Assembly: GCA_024699495.1 (NCBI GenBank)
Contig: JAILPK010000011.1
Coordinates: forward strand, 1-64,000
Source of the DNA: Bacteroidaceae bacterium
GTDB taxonomy: Bacteria > Bacteroidota > Bacteroidia > Bacteroidales > Bacteroidaceae
Reading direction: 5' to 3'
DNA: 64,000 nucleotides
A program made the position numbers and the translations under genes. The notes under the pieces are model-generated. The model was not told where the DNA came from. It worked only from the letters and a program-made list of their open reading frames with translations, and did not search any database. Of the stretch, positions 44,834 to 54,513 are shown piece after piece. How positions within the stretch are numbered: the stretch's first letter is position 1; each line of letters starts with the position of its first letter.

Positions 44834-46090
44834 GTGTTTGAACTGCTAAGGGAAATATCGCAGACAGTGAGGCGCAACCGCCTTCGCACCGCTCTTACGG
44901 GGTTCGCTGTGGCATGGGGCATATTCATGCTTATTGTGCTGCTTGGGGCAGGCAATGGCCTAATCAATGCCCAGGAGAAGAACAACGACCGTTGGGTGGA
45001 CAACTCGATGATGGTGTTCGGAGGGCAGACATCAAAGGGCTATAACGGATTGAGAGAAGGGCGCTACATTGGCCTCAATGATGCAGACCTGTTGATTACG
45101 AATACCCGTTTCAAGGAGAACATAGACCAGGTCGGTGGCATCATTCTGCAGGGCGGAGCGGTAATCACCTATGGGGAGAATTATGTGAGCGGAAGTCTGC
45201 GCGGCGTTTACCCGATAAATGCTGAAATAAGCAAGACGAAAATCGCAGCTGGCCGTTTCATCAATGACTTGGACATACGCGAGCAGCGCAAGGTCCTTGT
45301 GCTTCCGGAGAATCTGGCACGGGAGCTTCAGCCCCGCGCCCCGCGCTCTATGATAGGCAAGAATGTGAAGGTAGGCTCAATGATTTTCACCGTAGTAGGT
45401 ATTGAGCAGGAAGACAAGAGCCGCAGCAACACTGACGTCAGCGCTCCCTTCACAACGATGCGCTCCATATATAACCGGGGTGACCGGACAGACCGGATCA
45501 CATTTACTTTCCATGGGCTTGCCACTGAAAAGGAAAACGAGGATTTTGAAGGACGTTATCGGACTGCGTTGAACCATAATCACCAGGCGGCTCCTGATGA
45601 CGGGGAGGCCATTTGGATCTGGAACCGCTTCACTCAGGCTATGCAGATGGCAACAGGCATGAGCATAATTCGCACGTCGCTGTGGATTATAGGCCTCTTT
45701 ACCCTCCTCAGTGGTATTGTGGGTGTCTCTAATATCATGCTGATCACAGTCCGTGAGCGTACGCGCGAGTTCGGCATCCGCAAGGCTATCGGCGCGACCC
45801 CGGCTTCCATCTTGCGAATTATCATAACCGAAAGTATTATTATTACTGCGTTCTTCGGTTATGTGGGTATGTTGCTGGGGGTCATTGTGAATTTATATAT
45901 GGATGCTACCCTTGGCAGCCGAGTCATAGATACAGGCCTTTTCCAAACTACGATGTTCGTTGACCCCACCGTGGGGATTGGCACGAGCATAGGCGTCACC
46001 ATAGTTCTGATTATTGCAGGCACACTTGCCGGTCTTGTTCCGGCTCTTAAGGCCGCACGCATCCGTCCGATAGTTGCGCTCAACAGTTGA
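44834..46090 (+). CDS. ABC transporter FtsX/MacB-type permease 1
   Basis: A 418-aa permease starting at GTG 44834 (MFELLREISQTVRRNRLRTALTG), which matches the conserved N terminus of this family. One TM (~22-40), a ~230-residue periplasmic MacB core domain, then three TMs; FGIRKAIGATPASILRIIITESI is the coupling-helix region. A 146-bp gap without a gene precedes it. Works with the ATPase and second permease; exports are unknown (macrolide, peptide or lipid). Confidence 0.9.
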   Translation: MFELLREISQTVRRNRLRTALTGFAVAWGIFMLIVLLGAGNGLINAQEKNNDRWVDNSMMVFGGQTSKGYNGLREGRYIGLNDADLLITNTRFKENIDQVGGIILQGGAVITYGENYVSGSLRGVYPINAEISKTKIAAGRFINDLDIREQRKVLVLPENLARELQPRAPRSMIGKNVKVGSMIFTVVGIEQEDKSRSNTDVSAPFTTMRSIYNRGDRTDRITFTFHGLATEKENEDFEGRYRTALNHNHQAAPDDGEAIWIWNRFTQAMQMATGMSIIRTSLWIIGLFTLLSGIVGVSNIMLITVRERTREFGIRKAIGATPASILRIIITESIIITAFFGYVGMLLGVIVNLYMDATLGSRVIDTGLFQTTMFVDPTVGIGTSIGVTIVLIIAGTLAGLVPALKAARIRPIVALNS

Positions 46091-46132
46091 TCACTTAGCC
46101 ATGGGGGCTGATGTCCCCACATAATAAGAAAT

Positions 46133-47380
46133 ATGAATTTCTTTGATACAGATTCCATACGCGAGATTACGGAGACTCTGCTCCGCAACAAGACACGCTC
46201 ATTCCTCACTGGCTTTGGCGTGTTTTGGGGTGTCTTCATGCTTGTGGCTCTTATCGGTGGAGGAAACGGACTGCAGGAGACGCTCGAGAATAACTTCGAG
46301 GGGTTTGCTACCAATTCAGCTCTTATCTGGTCACAGAATACTACCCGCCCCTACCACGGCTTCCGCAAAGGACGCCGGTGGAGTATGCTCCGTCAGGATG
46401 TAGGGCGGCTGCAGGCCCAGGTGCCTGGTTTGGATATTGTTTCTCCAGTGCTGTCTCATTGGGGCGCTGGAGCGGTCTATGGCGATCATCGAGTCTCATG
46501 CAATGTGAAAGGCCTGCAGCCAGACTATGCAAAGGTAGATGCGCCGCGCATGCGCTATGGGCGTTATCTGAATGATATGGATATGATGCAAAACCGCAAG
46601 GTCTGTGTCATCGGGAAGAAAATATACAAGACGCTGTTCCCTAAAGGCGGCAATCCTGTCGGGGAATTGGTGAGGATAGATTCGACATATTACCGCATCA
46701 TAGGGGTTGATTATGCTGAGGGTAACATGAATATCAACGGTTCTGCAGATGAGAGCGTATGCATCCCATTCACTCTTATGCAGCAGGCTTATAATATGGG
46801 GGATTCGCTCGAACTGATTGCAGTAACGGGTAAGCCTGGCGTCACGATAAGTGAGATTACCCCGCGAATCAGGGAGGTTATAGCCCGCGCCCATGATGTT
46901 GACCCGGCAGACGAGAAGGCGGTTATGGTTTTCAATACCGAAGTCCTGTTCGGAGTTCTTGACAACCTCTTTAGCGGTGTCGATTTCCTGATTTGGCTGG
47001 TGGGCATTGGCACGCTTTTGGCTGGAGCTATAGGCGTCTCAAATATAATGATGGTTACAGTGCGCGAACGGACTACTGAGATAGGTATTCGCCGTGCTAT
47101 CGGAGCCACCCCGATAAGAATTCTGAGTCAGATCATCAGTGAGAGCATTGTGCTTACGTCTGTTGCGGGCATGTTCGGAATACTTTTCGCGGTGATGATA
47201 TTGCAGATGTTGCAGCTCGCAAACACCGAAGAAGGAATAGTGAAAGCACATTTCCAGGTGGCAGTGTGGACAGCCATCGGGGCTGTTGCGCTGCTTGCCG
47301 TCTTGGGCATCCTGTCAGGGTTGCCTCCTGCCCTGCGTGCTATGAAAATCAAACCAGTTGAGGCTATGCATGAAGACTGA
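46133..47380 (+). CDS. ABC transporter FtsX/MacB-type permease 2
   Basis: A 415-aa paralogue of the preceding permease (RNKTRSFLTGFGVFWGVFMLVALIGGGNGL and TEIGIRRAIGATPIRILSQIISESIVL). Same layout: N-terminal TM, periplasmic domain, three C-terminal TMs. Together the two probably form a heterodimer. It starts 43 bp after permease 1. Confidence 0.92.
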   Translation: MNFFDTDSIREITETLLRNKTRSFLTGFGVFWGVFMLVALIGGGNGLQETLENNFEGFATNSALIWSQNTTRPYHGFRKGRRWSMLRQDVGRLQAQVPGLDIVSPVLSHWGAGAVYGDHRVSCNVKGLQPDYAKVDAPRMRYGRYLNDMDMMQNRKVCVIGKKIYKTLFPKGGNPVGELVRIDSTYYRIIGVDYAEGNMNINGSADESVCIPFTLMQQAYNMGDSLELIAVTGKPGVTISEITPRIREVIARAHDVDPADEKAVMVFNTEVLFGVLDNLFSGVDFLIWLVGIGTLLAGAIGVSNIMMVTVRERTTEIGIRRAIGATPIRILSQIISESIVLTSVAGMFGILFAVMILQMLQLANTEEGIVKAHFQVAVWTAIGAVALLAVLGILSGLPPALRAMKIKPVEAMHED

Positions 47381-47534
47381 TGCTGAATGCCCGATAATAG
47401 TTTCAGAACTCTATGATTCACTACTTCCCGCTCTTGCATATATTAATTAATGTATTAGCATAAGTATTCCCTTCGTGAGAGAACATGGTTAACCAACGTA
47501 AATAATCAAGATAAAATAAAAAGTTGAAGATATA

Positions 47535-48653
47535 ATGAAAAAGATTATTCGCCCAATCCTCATTCTGCTGGTCGTGCTGCTTTTCATCGGAACATTTGTA
47601 TTCCTCTGGTGGCAGTCCCGTCCGACTCCTGTAACTTTCGAAACGGTCATTCCTATTCGTTGCGACATTCAGAAAACCACTGTCATCACCGGTAAGATAG
47701 AACCGCGTGATGAGGTGAATGTGAAACCTCAAATGAGCGGTATTATAGCTGAGTTGCTTAAGGAGGCCGGCGACCGCGTCGAAAAAGGCGAGGTCATAGC
47801 GCGCCTGAAGGTTATTCCTGACATGAATCAGTTGAGCAGCGCCGAAGCGCGAGTGCGCCTGGCTAACATCAATGCCAATCAGGCCCGCACTGACTACGAG
47901 CGTCAGCAGCGTCTTTATGACAAAGGGCTGATATCGGCAAATGAGTTCGAGAAATCGAAGCAGGCTTTTGACCAGTCGCGTGAGGAGGTTCTGGCTGCCC
48001 AGGACCAGTTGGAGGTTATCCGTGATGGCGTCTCCTCGTCCAACGCCTCTTCCTCCAACACTCTTGTCCGCAGCACTATCAGCGGCCGAATCCTGAATAT
48101 TCCGGTTAAAGTCGGTAACTCGGTAATTCTCAGCAACACTTTCAACGATGGCACCACCATAGCCTCTGTTGCCGACATGTCTGACCTTATATTTAGGGGT
48201 AACATAGACGAGACAGAGGTCGGGCGTCTATCCGTAGGGATGCCTATGCAAATAACCATCGGCGCCTTGCAGAATATGCGGTTTGAGGCTCGTCTTGAAT
48301 ATATCAGTCCGAAGGCAACGGAAGCCAGCGGTGTGAATCAGTTCGAGATAAAAGCCGCCGTGAAAATCCCTGCTTCTGAGGATGGGACCACCCCTGAAAT
48401 CCGAAGCGGCTACAGTGCAACGGCAAACATCGTTTTGGCTGAAGCCAAGCAGGTTCTATCTATTCCTGAGGGGGCAATCACATTCAGCGGCGACACCGCC
48501 TTTGTCCAGGTGATTCATGAGGAAGATGGCAATCAGACATACGAGCGCAGAGCCGTGGTCACCGGCCTGTCTGATGGCATAAATATAGAGATCAAAAGCG
48601 GGCTGAAAGCCGGGGAGAAACTACGCGGTTTGGAGATAATGCCTGAGAAATAA
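47535..48653 (+). CDS. MacA-like periplasmic adaptor (membrane-fusion) protein
   Basis: A 372-aa HlyD/MacA-family adaptor. N-terminal TM anchor (~5-25), lipoyl half (VKPQMSGIIAELLKEAGDRVEKGEVIARL), helical hairpin (~85-150), second lipoyl half and beta-barrel domain (IRGNIDETEVGRLSVG-type region) and membrane-proximal domain. It connects the MacB-like permeases to an outer-membrane channel. No TolC gene is present in this cluster. It ends 2 bp before the GH43 gene. Confidence 0.9.
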   Translation: MKKIIRPILILLVVLLFIGTFVFLWWQSRPTPVTFETVIPIRCDIQKTTVITGKIEPRDEVNVKPQMSGIIAELLKEAGDRVEKGEVIARLKVIPDMNQLSSAEARVRLANINANQARTDYERQQRLYDKGLISANEFEKSKQAFDQSREEVLAAQDQLEVIRDGVSSSNASSSNTLVRSTISGRILNIPVKVGNSVILSNTFNDGTTIASVADMSDLIFRGNIDETEVGRLSVGMPMQITIGALQNMRFEARLEYISPKATEASGVNQFEIKAAVKIPASEDGTTPEIRSGYSATANIVLAEAKQVLSIPEGAITFSGDTAFVQVIHEEDGNQTYERRAVVTGLSDGINIEIKSGLKAGEKLRGLEIMPEK

Positions 48654-48654
48654 T

Positions 48655-50295
48655 ATGAACCGCTTTATATTATCCATATTCCTACTGCTGCTCGCTGTGG
48701 TGGCCTCTGCGCAGAATGCTTCCCATGCGCGCTATGCACATTCTGCAGTGTGGTCGCCCGACAATGGAAACGGCACATATTCCAATCCTGTTCTCTTTGC
48801 TGATTACAGCGACCCGGACGTGTGTGCGGTTGGGGAAGACTATTATCTTACAGCCAGTTCTTTCAACTGCATACCTGGCCTTCCTGTCTTGCATTCCAAG
48901 GATTTGGTTAATTGGGAGATAATTGGTCATGCGCTTAGGGAGCAACTGCCTCGCGATGTCTTTGACTTGCCTGCACATGGCAAGGGGGTGTGGGCTCCGT
49001 CAATTCGTTATCACGAGGGGCATTTGTATATTTATTGGGGAGACCCTGACCAGGGTATTTTCATGGTGAGTGCAGAGCGTGCTGAAGGGCCGTGGTCTGC
49101 CCCTGTGTGTGTCTTACGAGGCCGTGGCATGATAGACCCTTGCCCGCTTTGGGATGACGACGGGCGTTGCTACCTCGTCAACGGATGGGCCAAATCCCGC
49201 TCTGGCTTCAATTCTGTGCTCAGCGTGCGGGAACTGAGTGCCGATGGCACTACAGTGATTGGCCAGCCTCATATCGTATTTGACGGCGGACAGGAGAATC
49301 ACACTGTCGAGGGCCCAAAATTCTACAAACGTGGTGAGTATTATTGGATACTTGCCCCCGCCGGCGGTGTGGAACAGGGCTGGCAACTTGCTATGCGCTC
49401 CCGCTCTGTCTATGGCCCTTACGAATGGAAGAAGGTTATGTGGCAGGGGCATACTGATATCAACGGGCCTCATCAGGGAGGCTTGATTCATACCTCCTCC
49501 GATGAGGATTGGTTTATGCATTTCAATGACCGGGGAGCTTATGGCAGAGTTGTTTATCTTCAGCCCGTGGATTGGAGTAGCGGCTGGCCTGTGATGGGTC
49601 GTAATGGAGAACCTGTTGCGGCATATCGAAAGCCCAAAAGCAAGAGCACAGATATATTCAATCCGCAGGAGAATGATGAGTTTGACAACTCCCTGGGGCT
49701 GCAATGGCAGTGGCATGCCAATTATAATCAGTTCTTTGGCCAGCCTACGGCCTACGGCGTTTATCGTCTTTTCACAATCTCCCACACAGCCCCTTTCATT
49801 AGTTTGTGGCAGACCCCGAACCTCCTGTTGCAGAAACCCACTGCCTCACGCTTTACAGCCACGTCCAAGGTGTGTTTTGCCTCAAAGGAAGATGGGCAGT
49901 ATGGCGGATTAGTGATGATGGGACGTGACTATAGCGCTTTGGTAGTTTGTCGCGAGGGTGACCATTTCCTCCTTCAGCGTCATACTTGCAAGAGTGCTGA
50001 CGAGGGACAGAGTGAGACGCGGGAGACATTGGCAACACTTCAACCCTCCAATCATGACACCATTCCTTATTCCCCTGCAATCTATATAGACTTGTATATT
50101 CGCCTGTCGGTAAGAGACGGTATAGTCAAATTCTTCTACAGCACAGATAACAAGCATTTCAAGTCTGCCGGCCGTCAGTTCACGATGCGCGAAGGCAAGT
50201 GGATAGGAGCCAAATACGGCTTTGTTGCGGCTTCCGACACCCTGCAGAGTTCTCGTGGATGGCTTGACTTGGACTGGATACGAATATCAGAATAA
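48655..50295 (+). CDS. GH43 glycoside hydrolase (beta-xylosidase/arabinofuranosidase)
   Basis: A 546-aa secreted enzyme with signal peptide (~1-19). A five-bladed propeller with catalytic residues in YSDPDVCAVG (base Asp), GMIDPCPLWDDDG (pKa Asp) and NHTVEGPKFYKR (acid Glu). The C-terminal ~210 residues (from PQENDEFDNS) form the concanavalin-like beta-sandwich seen in GH43 xylosidases (subfamily-12-like). It begins 2 bp after the adaptor gene, so it shares that transcript even though the functions differ. Confidence 0.9.
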   Translation: MNRFILSIFLLLLAVVASAQNASHARYAHSAVWSPDNGNGTYSNPVLFADYSDPDVCAVGEDYYLTASSFNCIPGLPVLHSKDLVNWEIIGHALREQLPRDVFDLPAHGKGVWAPSIRYHEGHLYIYWGDPDQGIFMVSAERAEGPWSAPVCVLRGRGMIDPCPLWDDDGRCYLVNGWAKSRSGFNSVLSVRELSADGTTVIGQPHIVFDGGQENHTVEGPKFYKRGEYYWILAPAGGVEQGWQLAMRSRSVYGPYEWKKVMWQGHTDINGPHQGGLIHTSSDEDWFMHFNDRGAYGRVVYLQPVDWSSGWPVMGRNGEPVAAYRKPKSKSTDIFNPQENDEFDNSLGLQWQWHANYNQFFGQPTAYGVYRLFTISHTAPFISLWQTPNLLLQKPTASRFTATSKVCFASKEDGQYGGLVMMGRDYSALVVCREGDHFLLQRHTCKSADEGQSETRETLATLQPSNHDTIPYSPAIYIDLYIRLSVRDGIVKFFYSTDNKHFKSAGRQFTMREGKWIGAKYGFVAASDTLQSSRGWLDLDWIRISE

Positions 50296-50326
50296 ATAAA
50301 ATAATTTTACACCATATTCCTGAGAT

Positions 50327-51319
50327 ATGAAACCATATAAATTTGAACCATTCCTAAAAACTACCCTTTGGGGCGGTTATCAGATTGCACCATTCAAGGG
50401 TATCTTCACAGCCCAGCCCAATATCGGAGAGAGTTGGGAGGTGAGCGGCGTGGCCGGGCATGAGAGCGTGGCAATTGAACGTGGTATTATTGATGACGTC
50501 GATGTGGGTCTCACCCTCACCCAGCTCATAGACAAATACAAGGGCCTGCTTGTGGGAGAGAAGGTTTATAAGAAATATGGTAACAGATTCCCGCTTCTTG
50601 TGAAGTTTATCGACTCGCGTCAGGACCTCAGTGTTCAGGTGCATCCAGATGACAAACTGGCAATGGAAAGGCATGGATGTGCTGGAAAGACAGAGATGTG
50701 GTATGTGATCAAGAGTGATATCGGCAGCAAGATTTACGCCGGTCTATCAAAAAATATAGGTCCGGAAGATTATGAGCGCCTGGCCACAGCAGAACCGGTG
50801 AATGGCCATTCCCCTATGCAGGATGTTATAGCGACACATGAGGCACATGATGGCGACCTCTTCTTCCTGCCTGCCGGACGCCTTCATGCCATCGGCGCGG
50901 GTAACTTCCTGGCAGAAATTCAGGAGACAAGTGATATCACATATCGGGTCTATGACTTCGGGCGCAAGGATGCCAGCGGCAAACCAAGGGAATTGCATAT
51001 AGAGCAGGCCCGTGATGCTATAGACTATCGTGTGTGGCCTGAATACCGAAGCAGTTACGACAGCACAAAGCCCATTTCCCAACTGGTTAACTGCTCACAT
51101 TTCGTGGTTCATCGTGTTGTGGTTCAGGTTGCCTCACAAGTGGATTTCCATTGCGACTCCTTTGTGGTCGTGATGTGTCTCTGGGGAAAGGCAAATATCA
51201 ATGGCATCAGCATTCGCCAGGGAGAAACAATTCTTGTCCCTGCCAGTGAAAACGTGCTTTATATCTTTGGCAATGCCTCATTCCTCACTGCAACAATCGG
51301 GGGAGGCATGCAACTGTGA
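50327..51319 (+). CDS. manA: Mannose-6-phosphate isomerase, class I
   Basis: A 330-aa zinc enzyme linking mannose-6-phosphate and fructose-6-phosphate. Visible: LKTTLWGGYQI, IGESWEVSG, FPLLVKFIDSRQDLSVQVHPDD (zinc ligands Gln/His), KTEMWYVI (ligand Glu) and LPAGRLHAIGAGNFLAEIQETSDITYRVYD. It follows GH43 by 31 bp. Length is normal for the short bacterial form. Confidence 0.94.
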   Translation: MKPYKFEPFLKTTLWGGYQIAPFKGIFTAQPNIGESWEVSGVAGHESVAIERGIIDDVDVGLTLTQLIDKYKGLLVGEKVYKKYGNRFPLLVKFIDSRQDLSVQVHPDDKLAMERHGCAGKTEMWYVIKSDIGSKIYAGLSKNIGPEDYERLATAEPVNGHSPMQDVIATHEAHDGDLFFLPAGRLHAIGAGNFLAEIQETSDITYRVYDFGRKDASGKPRELHIEQARDAIDYRVWPEYRSSYDSTKPISQLVNCSHFVVHRVVVQVASQVDFHCDSFVVVMCLWGKANINGISIRQGETILVPASENVLYIFGNASFLTATIGGGMQL

Positions 51320-51324
51320 ATGTG

Positions 51325-51500
51325 AGTTTTTAAGTTGGTTCTTTAGTTGACGAGTTGACGAGTAGATTCGGAAGTTGACAAGTTGATAGCTTTGCGGGCT
51401 GTTTTCGAATAGTTGGTCCGACGATGTTGCATCCCATGTTTACGAACTTACGAACTCACGAACTTAAAAGCTTACGAACCTAAGAACTAAAAAACTCACA
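51325..51500. repeat. Phrase-repeat spacer after manA
   Basis: First part: GTTGACGAGTTGACGAGTAGATTCGGAAGTTGACAAGTTGATAG. Second part (51439-51500): ACGAACTTACGAACTCACGAACTTAAAAGCTTACGAACCTAAGAAC. Belongs to the dispersed phrase family. No gene. Confidence 0.85.
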
Positions 51501-51514
51501 AACTTACTACGCTA

Positions 51515-52633
51515 TCAGTGTGTTTGCACTACCTTTGTGCGTCCCTGTTCTGCGTTGCGTTTGTCTGTTTGAGTGACGACGCGGGCAGCAAGTTGGAGGA
51601 AGGCGTTGCCTGTGGGTGTGGAGGGGTCGAGCACGGCAGGAGTTCCAGCATCTCCGCTCTCGCATAGGCCCTGAACGAGAGGAATCTGTGCCAGAAGTGG
51701 CACATTCATCTCTTCGGCCAGGCGTTTCACGCCCTCACGTCCGAAAATATAATAGCGGTTTTCGGGCAGTTCTGCCGGGGTAAACCATGCCATGTTCTCA
51801 ACCAGTCCGAGGATAGGCACATTCACCTTGTCGTTAGCATACATATTTATGCCCTTGCGCGCGTCAGCGAGGGCCACCTCCTGCGGGGTTGAAACGATGA
51901 CAGCTCCAGTTATGGGGAGAGTCTGCACTAGTGTGAGATGGATGTCTGAGGTGCCCGGAGGCGTGTCGAGAATGAAGTAGTCAAGGTCGCCCCAAAGAGC
52001 CTCCCCGATTAGTTGTTTCAAGGCGTTGGATGCCATGCCACCGCGCCAGAGGGTGGGTGTGTCCGGATTAACGAAGAAGCCAATACTCAACATCTTCACT
52101 CCGTATTTCTCTATGGGGACAATCATCTGTTTCCCGTCCACCTCGTCTGCATAGGGGCGCTCGTCCTCCACCTGAAACATTTTCGGCATAGACGGGCCGA
52201 AGATATCGCAGTCGAGGAGTCCCACCCTGTGCCCGAGACGGGCCAGTCCGATTGCCAGATTGGCCGCTACGGTGCTCTTGCCCACGCCGCCCTTACCGGA
52301 TGAAACGGCAATTATGTTTGGCGAAGCGTCAGCGCTACCTCCCCCAAGTGGATTTGTCGGGGTCTCGTTGGCTGCGGCTTTGGCCACCACCTTGGTTTTG
52401 ACTTCTACCTCGATATCTTTAGAAACGAAAGCGTGAATAGCAGCTTCTGACGCTTTGACGAGTGATTTGAGGAAGGGGTTGGTTGGTTTGTCGAAGATGA
52501 GGGAAAAGGATACATGCATACCGCTGATGCGCATGTCATCTTCGAGCATTTCCATCTCTATGATGTTTTTGCCTGTACCAGGGTAGCGAACGGTCTTGAG
52601 TGCGTCAATTATGAGTTGGGGATATATTTCCAT
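51515..52633 (-). CDS. mrp: Mrp/NBP35-type Fe-S carrier ATPase
   Basis: A 372-aa P-loop NTPase that carries Fe-S clusters. An N-terminal MIP18/DUF59 domain (~5-85) precedes the deviant Walker A SSGKGGVGKSTVAANLA, Walker B-like DYFILDTPPGTSD and LGLVENMAWF. The usual CxxC of some Mrp proteins is not visible near NMAWF. Start ATG 52633. It is a single-gene transcript with -7 box at 52669. Confidence 0.92.
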   Translation of the reverse strand: MEIYPQLIIDALKTVRYPGTGKNIIEMEMLEDDMRISGMHVSFSLIFDKPTNPFLKSLVKASEAAIHAFVSKDIEVEVKTKVVAKAAANETPTNPLGGGSADASPNIIAVSSGKGGVGKSTVAANLAIGLARLGHRVGLLDCDIFGPSMPKMFQVEDERPYADEVDGKQMIVPIEKYGVKMLSIGFFVNPDTPTLWRGGMASNALKQLIGEALWGDLDYFILDTPPGTSDIHLTLVQTLPITGAVIVSTPQEVALADARKGINMYANDKVNVPILGLVENMAWFTPAELPENRYYIFGREGVKRLAEEMNVPLLAQIPLVQGLCESGDAGTPAVLDPSTPTGNAFLQLAARVVTQTDKRNAEQGRTKVVQTH

Positions 52634-52668
52634 ATATAAATTTATTGTTTTAGTTCTATATCTGCGTG

Positions 52669-52676
52669 CAAAGATA
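52669..52676 (-). promoter_or_regulatory. -7 box for mrp
   Basis: On the minus strand TATCTTTG, 35 bp upstream of the mrp ATG. Confidence 0.55.
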
Positions 52677-52761
52677 CAAATTTAATACTACTCTTCCCTT
52701 GATTTTTATCTTCTTAACTTCAATTTTTGCTTTATTCTTCTTCATTTCCCCGTAAAGTCGC

Positions 52762-52769
52762 TATCTTTG
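52762..52769 (+). promoter_or_regulatory. -7 box for the DUF3332 gene
   Basis: TATCTTTG, 45 bp upstream of ATG 52815. Confidence 0.55.
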
Positions 52770-52814
52770 CGCTGAAAACAGGAGCATATTTATTAACCAG
52801 CAAATATTAAAACT

Positions 52815-53366
52815 ATGAAAAAGAACATGTTCTCCGTTGCCATCCTGCTTATGGCCGGCTCTCTTCTGACTACTTCTTGCATCGGCTCATTTGCCCTCTT
52901 CAACAAATATGAGAAGTGGCAGTGTAATATGACTAAAAGCAAAATCGTAAATGGCATCGTGGGCCTTATCCTGCAGCCTATTTGCGCGCCAGTGTGTTGC
53001 ACAGTTGACGCTCTTATCCTGAACACTATCGAGTTCTGGAGTGGCAACAATCCCCTCTCTGCCAGTGTCACACGCGAGGTGATGGGAAGCGACGGCCGTT
53101 ATTATGCCATTACGAAGAGCTCCAAGGGATATGAAATCACTGACCCCGAGGGCGTGAAGACAATGCTTACCCACAACGAAGAGACCGACACGTGGTCAAT
53201 GACCCTTAACGGAGAGACTCGCCAACTGTTTCGTTTCAAGGAAGATGGCTCGATTGAAGCCATTTTAAATGATGGTAAGATTGTCAACGTCACCAACGAC
53301 GAGTCTGGCCTGCAGGCAATGCGTGAGGCTGTCTGGGAAGGCAATTTCTTCGCAATGAATTTTTAG
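52815..53366 (+). CDS. DUF3332-family lipoprotein
   Basis: A 183-aa exported protein. The N-terminal signal ends in a lipobox LTTSC (Cys22), so it should be lipid-anchored. Then SFALFNKYEKWQCNMTKSKIVNGIVGLILQPI and DALILNTIEFWSGNNP match the DUF3332 family as I recall it; the second half is a small beta-rich domain (YYAITKSSKGYEITDPEG). It carries four extra Cys (QCNM, PICAPVCCTV). Function unknown. Transcribed alone, with a bidirectional terminator after it. Confidence 0.8.
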   Translation: MKKNMFSVAILLMAGSLLTTSCIGSFALFNKYEKWQCNMTKSKIVNGIVGLILQPICAPVCCTVDALILNTIEFWSGNNPLSASVTREVMGSDGRYYAITKSSKGYEITDPEGVKTMLTHNEETDTWSMTLNGETRQLFRFKEDGSIEAILNDGKIVNVTNDESGLQAMREAVWEGNFFAMNF

Positions 53367-53432
53367 TTGACGAGTTGACAAGTTGATACTTTTAGTTGAT
53401 GAGTTGATACTCAAAAACTCACTTCACAACTC
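53366..53432. repeat. Phrase-repeat spacer after DUF3332 gene
   Basis: GTTGACGAGTTGACAAGTTGATACTTTTAGTTGATGAGTTGATACTC. The 19-nt word AGTTGACAAGTTGATACTT is identical to 12802-12820. Confidence 0.85.
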
Positions 53433-53465
53433 AAAAAAAGAGCGACTCATGGAGCCGCTCTTTTT
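53433..53465. terminator. Bidirectional intrinsic terminator
   Basis: AAAAAAAGAGCG and CGCTCTTTTT flank CTC-ATG-GAG with one mismatch. The A-tract on one side and the T-tract on the other let it stop both the DUF3332 gene (+) and the GGGtGRT gene (-). Confidence 0.85.
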
Positions 53466-53484
53466 AGTTGGGAAGTGAATATGC

Positions 53485-54501
53485 TTACTTCTTGTTCAGT
53501 GCGAGGTCGATAGCAACGGCAATTGCTACTGTAGCGCCAACCATTGGGTTGTTGCCGATGCCGAGGAAGCCCATCATCTCTACGTGTGCAGGCACGCTGG
53601 ATGAACCGGCGAACTGAGCATCACTGTGCATGCGGCCCAGAGTGTCGGTCATGCCATAGGAAGCAGGACCTGCTGCCATGTTGTCCGGGTGCAAGGTGCG
53701 GCCTGTGCCACCACCGGAAGCTACGCTGAAGTAGGGTTTGCCAGCGAGCACGCGCTCCTTCTTGTATGTTCCGGCTACGGGATGCTGGAAGCGGGTTGGG
53801 TTGGTTGAGTTACCGGTGATGCTGACATCAACGTTCTCATGCCAGAGGATAGCCACGCCTTCGCGTACATCGTCTGCGCCATAGCACTTCACTTTCAGAC
53901 GGCTTGGGTTGTTGCCGTAAGCCACTTCCTTCACTATCTTCAGTTCTGAAGTATAATAGTCGAATTGAGTCTGCACATATGTGAAGCCGTTGATGCGGCT
54001 GATAATCTGTGCGGCATCCTTACCAAGACCATTGAGGATTACGCGGAGAGGTTTTTTGCGCACTTTGTTGGCCATCTCAGCAATCTTGATTGCGCCTTCA
54101 GCGGCAGCGAAGCTCTCGTGGCCGGCAAGGAAGGCGAAGCACTCGGTCTCCTCGCGGAGCAGACGGGCGGCGAGATTGCCGTGGCCCAGACCTACTTTGC
54201 GGTCGTCAGCCACAGAACCGGGGATGCAGAAGCTCTGCAGACCGATGCCGATAGCTTCGGCTGCATCAGCAGCTGTCTTCACGCCCTTCTTGATAGCGAT
54301 GGCAGCACCACATACGTATGCCCACTTGGCGTTCTCAAAGCAGATGCGCTGAGTCTCTTCGCACATCAGATATGGATCTACACCAGCCTTGTCACAAATC
54401 TCGTTGGCCTCTTCAATACTGGTGATGCCATTCTCTTTCAGAGCTGCCAGCACCTGCTCGATGCGACGCTCTTGACTTTCAAATTGAACTTTACGTATCA
54501 T
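53485..54501 (-). CDS. GGGtGRT protein
   Basis: A 338-aa soluble protein carrying the family name motif SGGGTGRTLHPDNMAAGPASYG and FLGIGNNPMVGATVAIAVAIDLAL near the C terminus. Also KVGLGHGNLAARLL and a repeated Ala-rich helical part. No biochemical function is known to me. It always tends to pair with a NifU-like scaffold gene, as here 12 bp upstream, so a role in Fe-S or metal-cofactor handling is inferred. Confidence 0.85.
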   Translation of the reverse strand: MIRKVQFESQERRIEQVLAALKENGITSIEEANEICDKAGVDPYLMCEETQRICFENAKWAYVCGAAIAIKKGVKTAADAAEAIGIGLQSFCIPGSVADDRKVGLGHGNLAARLLREETECFAFLAGHESFAAAEGAIKIAEMANKVRKKPLRVILNGLGKDAAQIISRINGFTYVQTQFDYYTSELKIVKEVAYGNNPSRLKVKCYGADDVREGVAILWHENVDVSITGNSTNPTRFQHPVAGTYKKERVLAGKPYFSVASGGGTGRTLHPDNMAAGPASYGMTDTLGRMHSDAQFAGSSSVPAHVEMMGFLGIGNNPMVGATVAIAVAIDLALNKK

Positions 54502-54513
54502 AGTCGTGCCTCC

